From Actinostola sp. cb2023 (taxonomy: Eukaryota; Cnidaria; Anthozoa; Actiniaria; Actinostolidae): a stretch of 64,000 nt of DNA. Shown here piece after piece: positions 53,540 to 62,965 of this stretch; the first letter of the stretch is position 1, and each line of letters begins with the position of its first letter. The notes below the pieces were generated by a model. The model was not told the origin of the DNA and searched no databases. It saw only the letters and a list, made by a program, of their open reading frames with translations. The stretch is from positions 62,001 through 126,000 of the forward strand of contig JAUJYZ010001443.1 in the NCBI GenBank assembly GCA_033675265.1, written 5' to 3'. A program made the translations under genes and the position numbers.

Positions 53540-55649
53540 TGTTTTCGCGAACACACATTCACGAGGTGCTTGACAATCATCAACCACCTTTGCTCGAGGT
53601 TTTGGGTTTCCGGGATCCCGATCAGTTTTTAGCGGGGGAGATTCACAGGCATCCCGAAGTATGGTCGGAAATCCTTAAGGGACATCAATACAAAGACATG
53701 ATCCGTGATTGGCTGCGCAACGGCGTAGACGGGACGGATTTTTCCACACGATTTAAGGGAGTGTTCAGAGGCACACATTATGACACCGTGTTCCCTCCAC
53801 CAACCGTGCTCAAAAACCTGCAAAATTGCAAGAAATTCACCATGTTCATCACAAATACCTTGGGGGAAAGAATAAAAGCCGGAGCAGTTGGAGTGTGGGG
53901 AAGGGTTGGAGAAACAGAACCGCCGCATCTGGTGCTTCCTCTCACAGTAGAACCCACAAAACCCAGGCTATGTTTAGACGCGCGGTTTCTAAATATGTGG
54001 ATGAAGGATTGCCCGTTTAGTTTGGATCGTTTAACTGACATCAAATCCTACGTATATAAGGGATCGTTTATGACAAAATGTGACGACAAATCGGGCTATG
54101 ACCACGTGCTGTTAAGTGAGTCGTCCCAGCAATATTTTGGTTTTGAATGGGCAGGCTGGTGGCTAGTGTCCAAAACCCTCCCATTTGGGTGGAAAGAATC
54201 AGCTTTCATCTACCAGACCCTGGGTGCGGCTGTCGCTAGTTTTCTTCCGAAACATTGGTATTCCATGCTCCATTTATATAGATGATAGATTAACAGGAGA
54301 GCTCATAACACACTCAGGTCCATGGTCGGTCCCAGTGGAACAACGCACACAGCAGTTCAGCCTACGCGCTTCCCAGGCAGCTATTTATTTGGTATGCGAC
54401 GTCCTAGTCAGCTTGGGATATTTTCTCGGCTTTTCCAAGTGCGTATTAACACCCGTAAAACAGCTGGAATTTGGGTTTTCTAGTAGATTCAGAGCTACAA
54501 GCCTTTAGCATTCCACTACCCAAAGTGGTCAAATTTGCCGAGCTTCGAGAAGCAATTCTCCGTAGGCAGAAAACGGTACCCATGAAAACTCTGCAAAGAT
54601 TCCAGGGCAAGTGCATCTCATTTTCTATCGCAGTTCCAGCGGCCAAGCTGTACATCAGAAATATTTGCGCAGCCATTGCTTCAGCGCACGACAGCCTAGA
54701 AGTTAAGATGACTAAGCCTTTAATAGAGGAGGTGTCACACTGGAGGTTCCTGGACAGTTGGACCGGACATGTTCCTTGGAGAAACGAGAAACCTTGGCAG
54801 ATGACTATAACGAGTGACGCCTCAGGTTCAGGATGGGGTGGGGTGATCCACTTGCCCAAGAAGGAGTTACAGTTAAGAGACTACTGGAATCACAAGGAAA
54901 TCTCTCTCAACATTTCGACCAAGGAGACTTTGGCCTTGGCAAGAATCCTCCAGGCCACGCCGGAGCAGGTGCGGGACTGCAGAATCGATGCGTATACTGA
55001 CAGCCAGGTCCTGATTGACACGTGGAATAGAGAAGGGAGTAAAAGCCCAGAATTAACGGAAGCCATAAAGGAACTTTTCAATGTGGTTTCCCAAAGAAAC
55101 CTGCACTTGGCTTTGCAGCATATCCCAACCCAGTTGAATAAGGCAGATATGCCATCAAGATGTCTATCCAAATTGGATTCTATGCTGTCTCCCAAAGCAT
55201 GGGCACGAGTACAATCCAACTTTGGGGGAATCCGAGGTCACTCGGTTGATTTGATGGCGCTCGACACCAACGCCCAACAAGATTTCTCTGGTCAACCTCT
55301 ACCACACTTTACTCCTTTCCCAACGCCAGAGTCGGCAGGTGTTAATCTGTTTGCGCAGTCTCCACAGACCGCGCCAGCAGTGTGGGACAACCCGTATGTT
55401 TTCCCACCCTTCAATCTCGTGGGCCCGGTCCTCAGATTTCTGCTGCCTTTCCATATTCCGTTCACAATCATTGTACCCGCACCATCTCCAAAACCAGTTT
55501 GGTGGCCAATCCTGAAAGCCGTTTCACATGATTTTTCTAATTTGGGTACCAAAAGCGACAACTCCACAATTTTGTCCCCCTCCAAGCAAGGCATGAGGCC
55601 ATCGCCATGCCCCACTGACATTTGGATGTTCAGGGTTTACGGTGCATAA
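53389..55649 (+). pseudogene. DIRS-type reverse transcriptase/RNase H, two frameshifts
   Basis: The exon starts after TTTGTTTAG with KPRKRKKLYN (a nuclear-localisation-like start). RT: PRLCLDARFLNMWMKDCPFS, MTKCDDKSGYDHVLL (catalytic Asp), LPFGWKESAFIYQ. The frame then shifts between about 54240 and 54285; the next frame holds CSIYIDDRLTG (YxDD catalytic pair) and LGYFLGFSKC. A second shift near 54480 leads to RNase H: MTITSDASGSGWGG, ETLALARIL, IDAYTDSQVLIDTW and ADMPSR. The C-terminus has LMALDTNAQ, HFTPFPTPESAGVN and NPYVFPPFNLVGPVLRF, a tail typical of DIRS/Ngaro-group RT-RH proteins. Domain order is complete; the two shifts would prevent a single product. An intervening protease was not seen. 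Confidence 0.85.
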
Positions 55650-55669
55650 CGCATCCACGCGGATAACCT

Positions 55670-57044
55670 ATGTTTCCTTGTGTCAACCTACAGCCACTTC
55701 CATACGTGCCAAAGTTATTCCAGCCTTCAGTAGCATGCCCGTCTTGCCTCCACCCAAACGATGAAACATTCAATTTCTGTCAAAGATGTGGCTACAAAAG
55801 AAAACGAATGATGACCGAACCGTCTCCACCGCTAAAGAAGCTCAAATTCTCGGTGAATGAGGATGAGATAGAACAACGCATTTCTGTGTTATCAAAGTCT
55901 AGAAGCGATTTGCCGTACGCCAGACAAAAGTCATCTTTAGAGGCAGAGTTGACCGCGTTCTTGGCCCAGCTCAACTTCCCCAAAGATATTCCTTCGTGTC
56001 GTCCCCCGGAGATTATCAAATTTCTTGGGTGGAAGGATAAAACGGGGAGGACAAAAGTACACAACGCTCAATGTAGTTTTCTTGGACACAAAGGCCCCTC
56101 GAACTGCGCGTGTGCAATACGCTTGGCTTTTGGAACAGTTGACTCTATGATAGGAAAATTAAGAGCTATTTTCTCACAGAATAATAGAGTAGGCGAGTGG
56201 GATCCCATGCTAGGCATCGGCAATCCCGCAAGCGGTTTGGTTATCAAGCAATATTTGTCTAGCGTAAGGTCAGAACAATTACAGGCTAGGGCGACCCCCT
56301 CACAAGCAAAACCTCTGCTTTTGCCCCACCTTGAGGTTTTAAGCAAGTTCGTACATGTAGGTCTGGGTGAACCCTGTTTGCCACCACCTCAGATCTTTAT
56401 ATTCGCAAGAGATCAAGCATTCTTCAAGGCGTTATTCTTTTCCGGCAATAGGGCGTCGGACCTTGCTCAGGTTAAAACGTCTGAAATACTGCGTCTGCCT
56501 GACAACTCGGGTTTCTTATTTAACCACATATGGACTAAAACCCTGCGCAACGGCGATACAAATGTTTTTTGCCTTCAAAAGGGGTTCAAACAAACTTGTT
56601 TGTCCAGTCGCTGGCATAGAGTTGTACTTTAAGATTGCTGCTGCTATTAATATTGATATAAGTAAAGGCTTCCTGTTTCGAGCGATAACAAAGGAGGGAA
56701 AAGTATCCCAACAGCAATTTAGCGCCACCGCGGCTCAAGCTAGGCTGAAAGAATATAGCCAAAAGCTAAAAGCACAATGGCAAGACCAGCATTTCACGTT
56801 GCATAGTTTTAGGGGAGGGGCGGCTGTCTCCCTCGCAATGGCGAATGTCCCGCTGCACGAAATAATGGACCATGTCGGGTGGAAAACTAGTACGCAGGCC
56901 ATGCACTACATAAGATTACGTGAAGTATTAAATCCAGCAGGACCCGCAGCGAAGTTAGCCGATTTAGACCCCGCCTCCTTCGCGCACTTCTTCCAGCGGA
57001 ATAACCTCGAGGGTTTCACCCCAGCCTTTCCTTCTCGCACGTAG
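55670..57044 (+). pseudogene. Tyrosine recombinase of the DIRS-type element, one frameshift
   Basis: The first frame has a zinc ribbon (CPSCLHPNDETFNFCQRCG), a basic stretch, an SAM-like N-terminal domain (YARQKSSLEAELTAFLAQLN, then LGHKGPSNCACAIRLAFGTV) and ALFFSGNRASDLAQVK with the first catalytic Arg. It runs out near 56632. The overlapping frame from about 56590 continues with GIELYFKIAAAINID, then HSFRGGAAVSLAMA (H-x-x-R), IMDHVGWKTSTQAMHYIRLR (His/Trp and the nucleophile Tyr). All of R, H-x-x-R, H/W and Y are present, but the two parts are in different frames. In DIRS elements this enzyme integrates a circular DNA intermediate. Confidence 0.85.
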
Positions 57045-57515
57045 AGCGTCTTGGTACCTTTAAGTAAGTTTTTATACACTCAATAGTTTAGGAAAGCAGT
57101 AAATATAATTCGCATTCAAGCTTTGACGTGCCTCAGTGCCTTGATATCAGGGTGAAGGAAGAGAGAGAAGGAGATGGGGGGGTGGGGGTGGTGTTGTAAG
57201 GTTTGGAAGACTTAGAAAACTTGGGGGTGCCTCTTTTAGGTGAAGGTCTGTAGTATAACAGATCAAAGGATAGTTGTCTGGCGAAAGCGGAGGGTTGCTC
57301 CCATATCTTAACCAACAACAATGACAGCAGGAATAATATAGTACTATTTTCGTGAAAGTGAGCATTGCATAGGCTTCAAAAAGTAATTTGATAAATCACG
57401 CGACCATTTAATTATTGTTTATTATATCAGAGGTCAGCATAGATGTCATCACATTTTAAATCCTACTTTCACGCTGATTGGTTGATAGCTCATTTTAATT
57501 GGGGTTTTATGGATC
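57045..57515. other. 3' non-coding part of the composite element
   Basis: No inverted or split direct repeat matching 50905-51340 is visible here, so the usual DIRS or Ngaro end structures were not found inside the TIRs. It contains a G-rich tract at about 57150-57195. Confidence 0.5.
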
Positions 57516-57745
57516 AAAGGGAAAGGAATGTGGTTCGCATTTTAGCAACCGTTTGTAGGCCGAGAGCGTTACGTGACGGAACTAAAACGGATGCGAGGGA
57601 GACTAGATGGACTGAAGTTTGACGAGAAAATCCACAAAGATGTCTTAGTGTTTACTTTTAAAACATTAGTCGTTGATATAAAATATGTCATCATCATTGT
57701 AATCACTTCAGTGATGATTGCTTTAATCAACAGATCTTCCACCAG

Positions 57746-58051
57746 TTCAAGTTCGTTTAGCTGGAGGAAGGTCACCCAATTCTGGTCGAGTTGAAGTCAG
57801 GTACCATGGTGCGTGGGGTACTGTATGTAACTATGGATGGGACACGAACGACGCTGAGGTGGTTTGTCGTATGCTTGATTACCCTGAAGTACAGGAGCAC
57901 ATAACCACAAATGTTAGCTCTGTCAAAGGTATAATATGGCTAAGAAACCTTCGTTGTACTGGTACAGAAATGTCTATTGCTAACTGCAGTCATAATGGAT
58001 GGGGAAATGGCTGTCGCCACAGCAGAGACGTTGGTATCACGTGCAAGATAG
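57746..58051 (+). CDS. SRCR domain exon 3
   Basis: A 306-nt exon, phase 1-1, borders TCTTCCACCAG and GATAG|GTGAGT. It reads VQVRLAGGRSPNSGRVEVRY, HGAWGTVCNYGWDTNDAEVV, CRMLDYPEVQ, then WLRNLRCTGTEMSIANCSHN and DVGITCKIG. It is a near-consensus SRCR domain with six Cys in the same places as the domains at 35371 and 35829 and the same exon phases, so it is most simply the third module of the same gene. The acceptor lies 140 bp from the right border of the 6.8-kb element. Confidence 0.93.
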
Positions 58052-58225
58052 GTGAGTTGTTGTGAAAACTCGTTTCATTAGATTCGTATCTCTGACATGT
58101 TATACAAGTAAACGTATCTTATACATTTCATTATCAAGACTTCAAACCATATCATTAGATGATGGCTTTCTTGTGGATTAATATAGAAATATGATAAAAA
58201 CATGATAATCTATTGCTTGTCTCAG

Positions 58226-58349
58226 TTGGTTTTGTAGCCGCAGCCCCTCAGTTTACAGTAAGCAGCTCATCTGACAAACGGTCGTGTACTGCGACGCTCC
58301 GCATCATCGACCATGCAGCAAGAAACGCCAGCGTTAAAAAGTTAATAAA
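58226..58349 (+). CDS. Candidate further exon of the SRCR gene
   Basis: Follows TTGCTTGTCTCAG in phase 1 and is open for 41 codons (VGFVAAAPQFTVSSSSDKRS, CTATLRIIDHAARNASVKKL) to a donor AATAAA|GTAAGT. Spacing, phase at the start and donor fit a continuation after SRCR exon 3, but the peptide has no recognised domain. It is immediately followed by element remnants. Confidence 0.3.
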
Positions 58350-58446
58350 GTAAGTTGCCATTAAAACCATTGGATCCATGTTTAGAAAACCTAAATATAA
58401 ACCAGAAAAAAAGATACCACCACGGCGGTAGATTACATAATAAAAT

Positions 58447-58609
58447 GTCAGGACTGTCAAACTGTTTATATCGACCAAACCAACCGTGCCTTAAAAATTA
58501 CTAGATCAAAAAATCACAAAAGGGCTATTTTTCTCGAAGATTCCAATTCCCTTTTGGCCCAACATCACGTGCAAACCAGACACGAGTCTGGACAATGCCC
58601 TCGTAACTG
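58447..58609 (+). pseudogene. GIY-YIG endonuclease fragment (Penelope-like element type)
   Basis: Open for about 53 codons: KCQDCQTVYIDQTNRALKIT, KNHKRAIFLEDSNSLLAQHH and VQTRHESG, then a stop. C..C..VYI.QTNR.L......HKRAI...D.NS.LAQH...T.H is the pattern of GIY-YIG domains in Penelope-like elements, with the GQ replaced by DQ in the second strand. A degraded remnant. Confidence 0.6.
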
Positions 58610-58779
58610 ATCAGCATAACGATGGTGTGGACGATTCTTTTCAGAAGCTTGGCATTCCACTCGTAATTCGTAACACCTTAGCTAAATAGACTTTATTAGT
58701 ATCCATTCATTGTACTCCCAATGACTCAATAAAGATTGGAATTGATAAAGAGCAGCACACGAGAAGACAAAGTAATACA

Positions 58780-59455
58780 GCAACTGAAAGAAGTGATACA
58801 AACAGGTTGTTAGCTCTGCAGCAAGTGTGAAACAAGACAACAGAAGGAGAACCGGATGAGTCACGGGACTGACATCTACACCATAGATGGAACTGACTAC
58901 CTGGTCACAGTGAATTGCTTCTCAGACTTTTGGGAGATAGATCACCTTCCTGACTGATAAAAGCAGGCACTGTCATCAAGAAGTGTCACTTCGCAAGGCA
59001 AGGTATTCCAGACATCGTGATGAGTGACAACGGACCACAATTTGCCTGCGAACAGTTTGCAATGTTCTCTAAATAGTGGGTTTTTCAACATCAACCAAGC
59101 AGCCCAGGCACCATCAAACAAATGGCAAGGCAGAAGCTTCGGTGAGACTCTGAAGGAAAGAAGGTCAGGCCAAAGGCCAAAGAAACTGTATGTGACACTC
59201 GCTATGAGGAAGTCAATGGATTCCATGAGTCCAGATGCAAAACACTGCTTCCAGCAATCAGAGAACTTCTCAAGCCTTGTACTGTGCATGACAAGACAGT
59301 AATAAATGAGAGCCGTAAGAAACAAGAGAAGCGAGCCAAGTATATAGAGGAACCAGAGACCTCCCATCTCTGGAGGAAGGCAACACAGTCAGCATGAGAC
59401 CATCCACCTCTGGAGGAAGGCAACGTAGTCGGAATGAGACCTTCCAGCCGAGGCT
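58780..59455 (+). pseudogene. Gypsy-type retrotransposon integrase remnant
   Basis: IYTIDGTDYLVTVNCFSDFW and IPDIVMSDNGPQFACEQFAM carry the two catalytic Asp of the integrase core. After a frame change the NGKAEASVRL segment at about 59107 holds the Glu. Further on SRKKQEKRAKYIEEPET and a WRKATQS-like segment are the C-terminal part. Stops and shifts are frequent. The reverse transcriptase end is missing, and the remnant is interrupted by the TIR element at 59456. Confidence 0.7.
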
Positions 59456-60262
59456 TAGTCTCCCTCGCATCCGTCTTTAGATCCGTCACGCAACGCTCTC
59501 GGCCCACTGACGGCTGCTTAAACCCGAACAACATTCCTTTCCCTTTGTTATCACCTACGCAATCAGGCGGTTGACATAGTTTGAAATAGGCCAATCACAG
59601 GTCAGAAATATACGTCGCTACTCAACACAGCACGAGCTCACAGCACGCCAACGTTCGTACGTGAGCCACGCTTCCGGCGACTGAGCCGTACACAATTTCG
59701 GTTGAATAATAAGAATTGAATAATCGATCCCTTCTTGATATTTCAACGTTTCTCCTCTGTCTGTACATTGCTCATGCAGACTGCACACAATCCTAGGCCT
59801 GTCAGGTACTTGGTCTTTCATGAAGCTACATGTTTGTATAAATCAGCAGGGAAACAACAACAATATGACCAGACTTCAGTTTGAGGTTTTTTTTAAACAC
59901 TTCGCCGGTATCGATCGAACACGAACGGAAGAAGTCAAAGAACTTGATAGATCAGGGACTTCCCAAAGCCTGTCGGTAGATTTATGAACATATATTTCTC
60001 TATTAATAGTTGTCTGAATTGCCTATTTCTAGTGATGATTTACACCAGGAATTCTAAAAACTTTGAGGAGACTAGTTATTTGATCGCTCGAAAGAATCAA
60101 TAAAAGACTAGTTATGATTGGCCCAAATATTTTGGCGCGACTGACTTCTGATTATGAAAGCCACACTGTGATTGGTTAAATCCGGGAAAGGAATGTTGTT
60201 CGGGTTTAAGCAGCCCGAGAGCGTTGCGTGACGGAACTAAAGACGGATGCGAGGGAGACTAT
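59456..60262. mobile_element. 807-bp element sharing the TAGTCTCC termini, 10-bp duplication
   Basis: AGCCGAGGCT lies at 59446-59455 and again at 60263-60272. Inside are TAGTCTCCCTCGCATCCG...CCGTCACGCAACGCTCTCGG...AACATTCCTTTCCC and its complement, the same about 90-bp TIR as the 6.8-kb element. The interior is unrelated and non-coding. It splits the Gypsy remnant, so it is younger than that. Confidence 0.85.
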
Positions 60263-62965
60263 AGCCGAGGCTAGGACAAAAGAGATGATGGGAAAGAGCA
60301 TCAGTCATCAAGCACCATGACGAACGCTCATACGAAGTCGAGACAAACACACGGACCTGACGAAATAGAGCAGACTTGAAAGGACAACATGCTCCGTGTC
60401 CACAACCAACACCTAGCCCACAACCTACTGCAATGATTGGACATCAGCAAACCTGAAAGAACAACATGCTCCGTGTCCACAACCAACACCAAGCCCACAA
60501 TCTACTGCAATGATTGGACATCAGCAGACCTGAAAGAACAACATGCTCCGTGTCCACAACCAACACCAAGCCCATAACCTACTGCAATGATTGGATCAGT
60601 AGAGTTGAAAGAACAACATGCTCCGTGTCCACAACCAACACCAAGCCCATAACCTACTGCAATGATTGGATCAGCAGAGTTGAAAGAACAACATGCTCCG
60701 TGTCCACAACCAACACCAAGCACACAACCTACTGCAATGATTGGACATCAGCAAATCTGAAAGAACAACATGCTCCGTGTCCACAACCAACACCAAGCCC
60801 ACAACCAACTGCAATGATTGGATCAGCAGAGTTGAAAGAACAACATGCTCCGTGTCCACAACCAACACCAAGCCCACAATCTACTGCAATGATTGGATCA
60901 GCAGAGTTGAAAGAACAACAAGCTCCGTGTCCACAACCAACACCAAGCCCACAATCTACTGCAATGATTGGATCAGCAGAGTTGAAAGAACAACATGCTC
61001 CGTGTCCACAACCAACACCAAGCCCACAATCTACTGCAATGATTGGATCAGCAGAGTTGAAAGAACAACATGCTCCGTGTCCACAACCAACACCAAGCCC
61101 ACAACCAACTGCAATGATTGGATCAGCAGAGTTGAAAAAGAACAACATGCTCCGTGTCCACAACCAACACCAAGCCCACAATCTACTGCAATGATTGGAT
61201 CAGCAGAGTTGAAAAGAACAACATGCTCCGTGTCCACAACCAACACCAAGCCCACAACCTACTGCAATGATTGGACATCAGCAGACCTGAAAGAACAACA
61301 TGCTCCGTGTCCACAACCAACACCAAGCCCACAACCAACTGCAATGATTGGATCAGCAGAGTTGAAAGAACAACATGCTCCGTGTCCACAACCAACACCA
61401 AGCACACAACCTACTGCAATGATTGGACATCAGCAAATCTGAAAGAACAACATGCTCCGTGTCCACAACCAACACCAAGCCCACAACCAACTGCAATGAT
61501 TGGATCAGCAGAGTTGAAAGAACAACATGCTCCGTGTCCACAACCAACACCAAGCCCACAATCTACTGCAATGATTGGATCAGCAGAGTTGAAAGAACAA
61601 CATGCTCCGTGTCCACAACCAACACCAAGCCCACAATCTACTGCAATGATTGGATCAGCAGAGTTGAAAGAACAACATGCTCCGTGTCCACAACCAACAC
61701 CAAGCCCACAATCTACTGCAATGATTGGATCAGCAGATCAGCAGAGTCCGTGAAAGAACAAACATGCAATGATTGGATCAGCTCCGCTCCGTGTCCACAA
61801 CCAACACCAAGCCCACAACCAACTGCAATGATTGGATCAGCAGAGTTGAAAGAACAACATGCTCCGTGTCCACAACCAACACCAAGCCCACAATCTACTG
61901 CAATGATTGGATCAGCAGAGTTGAAAGAACAACATGCTCCGTGTCCACAACCAACACCAAGCCCACAACCTACTGCAATGATTGGACATCAGCAGACCTG
62001 AAAGAACAACATGCTCCGTGTCCACAACCAACACCAAGCCCACAACCAACTGCAATGATTGGATCAGCAGAGTTGAAAGAACAACATGCTCCGTGTCCAC
62101 AACCAACACCAAGCCCACAACCTACTGCAATGATTGGATCAGCAGAGTTGAAAGAACAACATGCTCCGTGTCCACAACCAACACCAAGCCCACAACCTAC
62201 TGCAATGATTGGATCAGCAGAGTTGAAAGAACAACATGCTCCGTGTCCACAACCAACACCAAGCCCACAATCTACTGCAATGATTGGATCAGCAGAGTTG
62301 AAAGAACAACATGCTCCGTGTCCACACAACACCAACACCAACTGCAATGATTGGATCAGCAGAGTTGAAAGAACAACATGCTCCGTGTCCACAACCAACA
62401 CCAAGCCCCAATCTACTGCAATGATTGAAAGAACAACATGCTCCGTGTCCACAACCAACACCAAGCCCACAGATGTTGGAAAGAACAACATGCTCCGTGT
62501 CCACAACCAACACCAAGCCCACAATCTACTGCAATGATTGGATCAGCAGAGTTGAAAGAACAACATGCTCCGTGTCCACAACCAACACCAAGCCCACAAC
62601 CTACTGCAATGATTGGACATCAGCAGACCTGAAAGAACAACATGCTCCGTGTCCACAACCAACACCAAGCCCACAACCAACTGCAATGATTGGATCAGCA
62701 GAGTTGAAAGAACAACATGCTCCGTGTCCACAACCAACACCAAGCACACAACCTACTGCAATGATTGGACATCAGCAGACCTGAAAGAACAACATGCTCC
62801 GTGTCCACAACCAACGCCAACAAACTGAGAGCGTTGGACAAGCTCCCAATACACCAGAGCCACTGGAACAGTAGATAACCAAACAAACAGCGTCCACAAA
62901 GAACCACCAGAGAAACCTGACTATCTCAAAGACTATGTACATTAGTATAACCATGGATTACTTAG
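60263..62965 (+). pseudogene. Gypsy pol C-terminus expanded by a coding repeat
   Basis: After the inserted element the frame resumes with SVIKHHDERSYEVETNTRT and, after a stop, RNRADLKGQHAPCPQPTPSP; (S)YEVET..G...RRNR..L is the usual end of Gypsy pol. The NRADLKGQ... segment then begins a 75-bp tandem array. Beyond the array, VDNQTNSVHKEPPEKPDYLK and DYVH* match a second C-terminal Gypsy motif (..R..KKP.rL.DYV). The array was therefore born inside the C-terminal coding region. Single-base differences between units shift the frame repeatedly. Confidence 0.65.
60375..62815. repeat. 75-bp coding minisatellite, about 32 copies
   Basis: The unit AACATGCTCCGTGTCCACAA, CCAACACCAAGCCCACAATC, TACTGCAATGATTGGATCAG, CAGAGTTGAAAGAAC encodes 25 residues (ELKEQHAPCPQPTPSPQ...). 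Two unit types alternate irregularly: one with GGATCAGCAGAGTTG and one with GGACATCAGCAGACCTG, the latter 1 base shorter and frame-changing. Two disturbed patches lie at 61730-61790 and 62325-62480. Open frames on both strands are array translations. Confidence 0.95.

Larger units (their letters stand above)
50814..57605 (+). mobile_element. 6.8-kb composite: DIRS-type genes within TIRs and a 9-bp duplication
   Basis: GATGGACTG is repeated exactly at 50805-50813 and 57606-57614. Directly inside are inverted termini, TAGTCTCCCTCGCATTCG...TTTTAGTTCCGTCACGTAACG...TCTCGGCC and the complement, alignable for about 90 bp to CATTCCTTTCCC. Inside, on the plus strand, are a spliced gag-like gene, an RT/RNase H gene and a tyrosine recombinase, the set found in DIRS retroelements. 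DIRS elements integrate by tyrosine recombinase and do not normally make target duplications, whereas 9-bp duplications with long TIRs are MULE-like. Either the retroelement lies inside a MULE-type shell or this lineage has different termini. The same termini bound 59456-60262. Confidence 0.85.
36156..57745 (+). other. 21.6-kb SRCR intron filled by mobile DNA
   Basis: No further SRCR exon is seen between exons 2 and 3. The intron contains a foldback, a heptamer array, Kolobok-like and P2RX7-type remnants, a LINE, MITEs and the 6.8-kb DIRS-type composite, each annotated separately. The intron limits rest on phase-1 compatibility at both ends. Confidence 0.6.

Noticed and set aside
60502..62954. 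Many Cys/Gly/His-rich minus-strand and Thr/Ser-rich plus-strand frames
   Set aside because: Alternative-frame translations of the 75-bp satellite; only the ELKEQHAPCPQ frame continues from pol.
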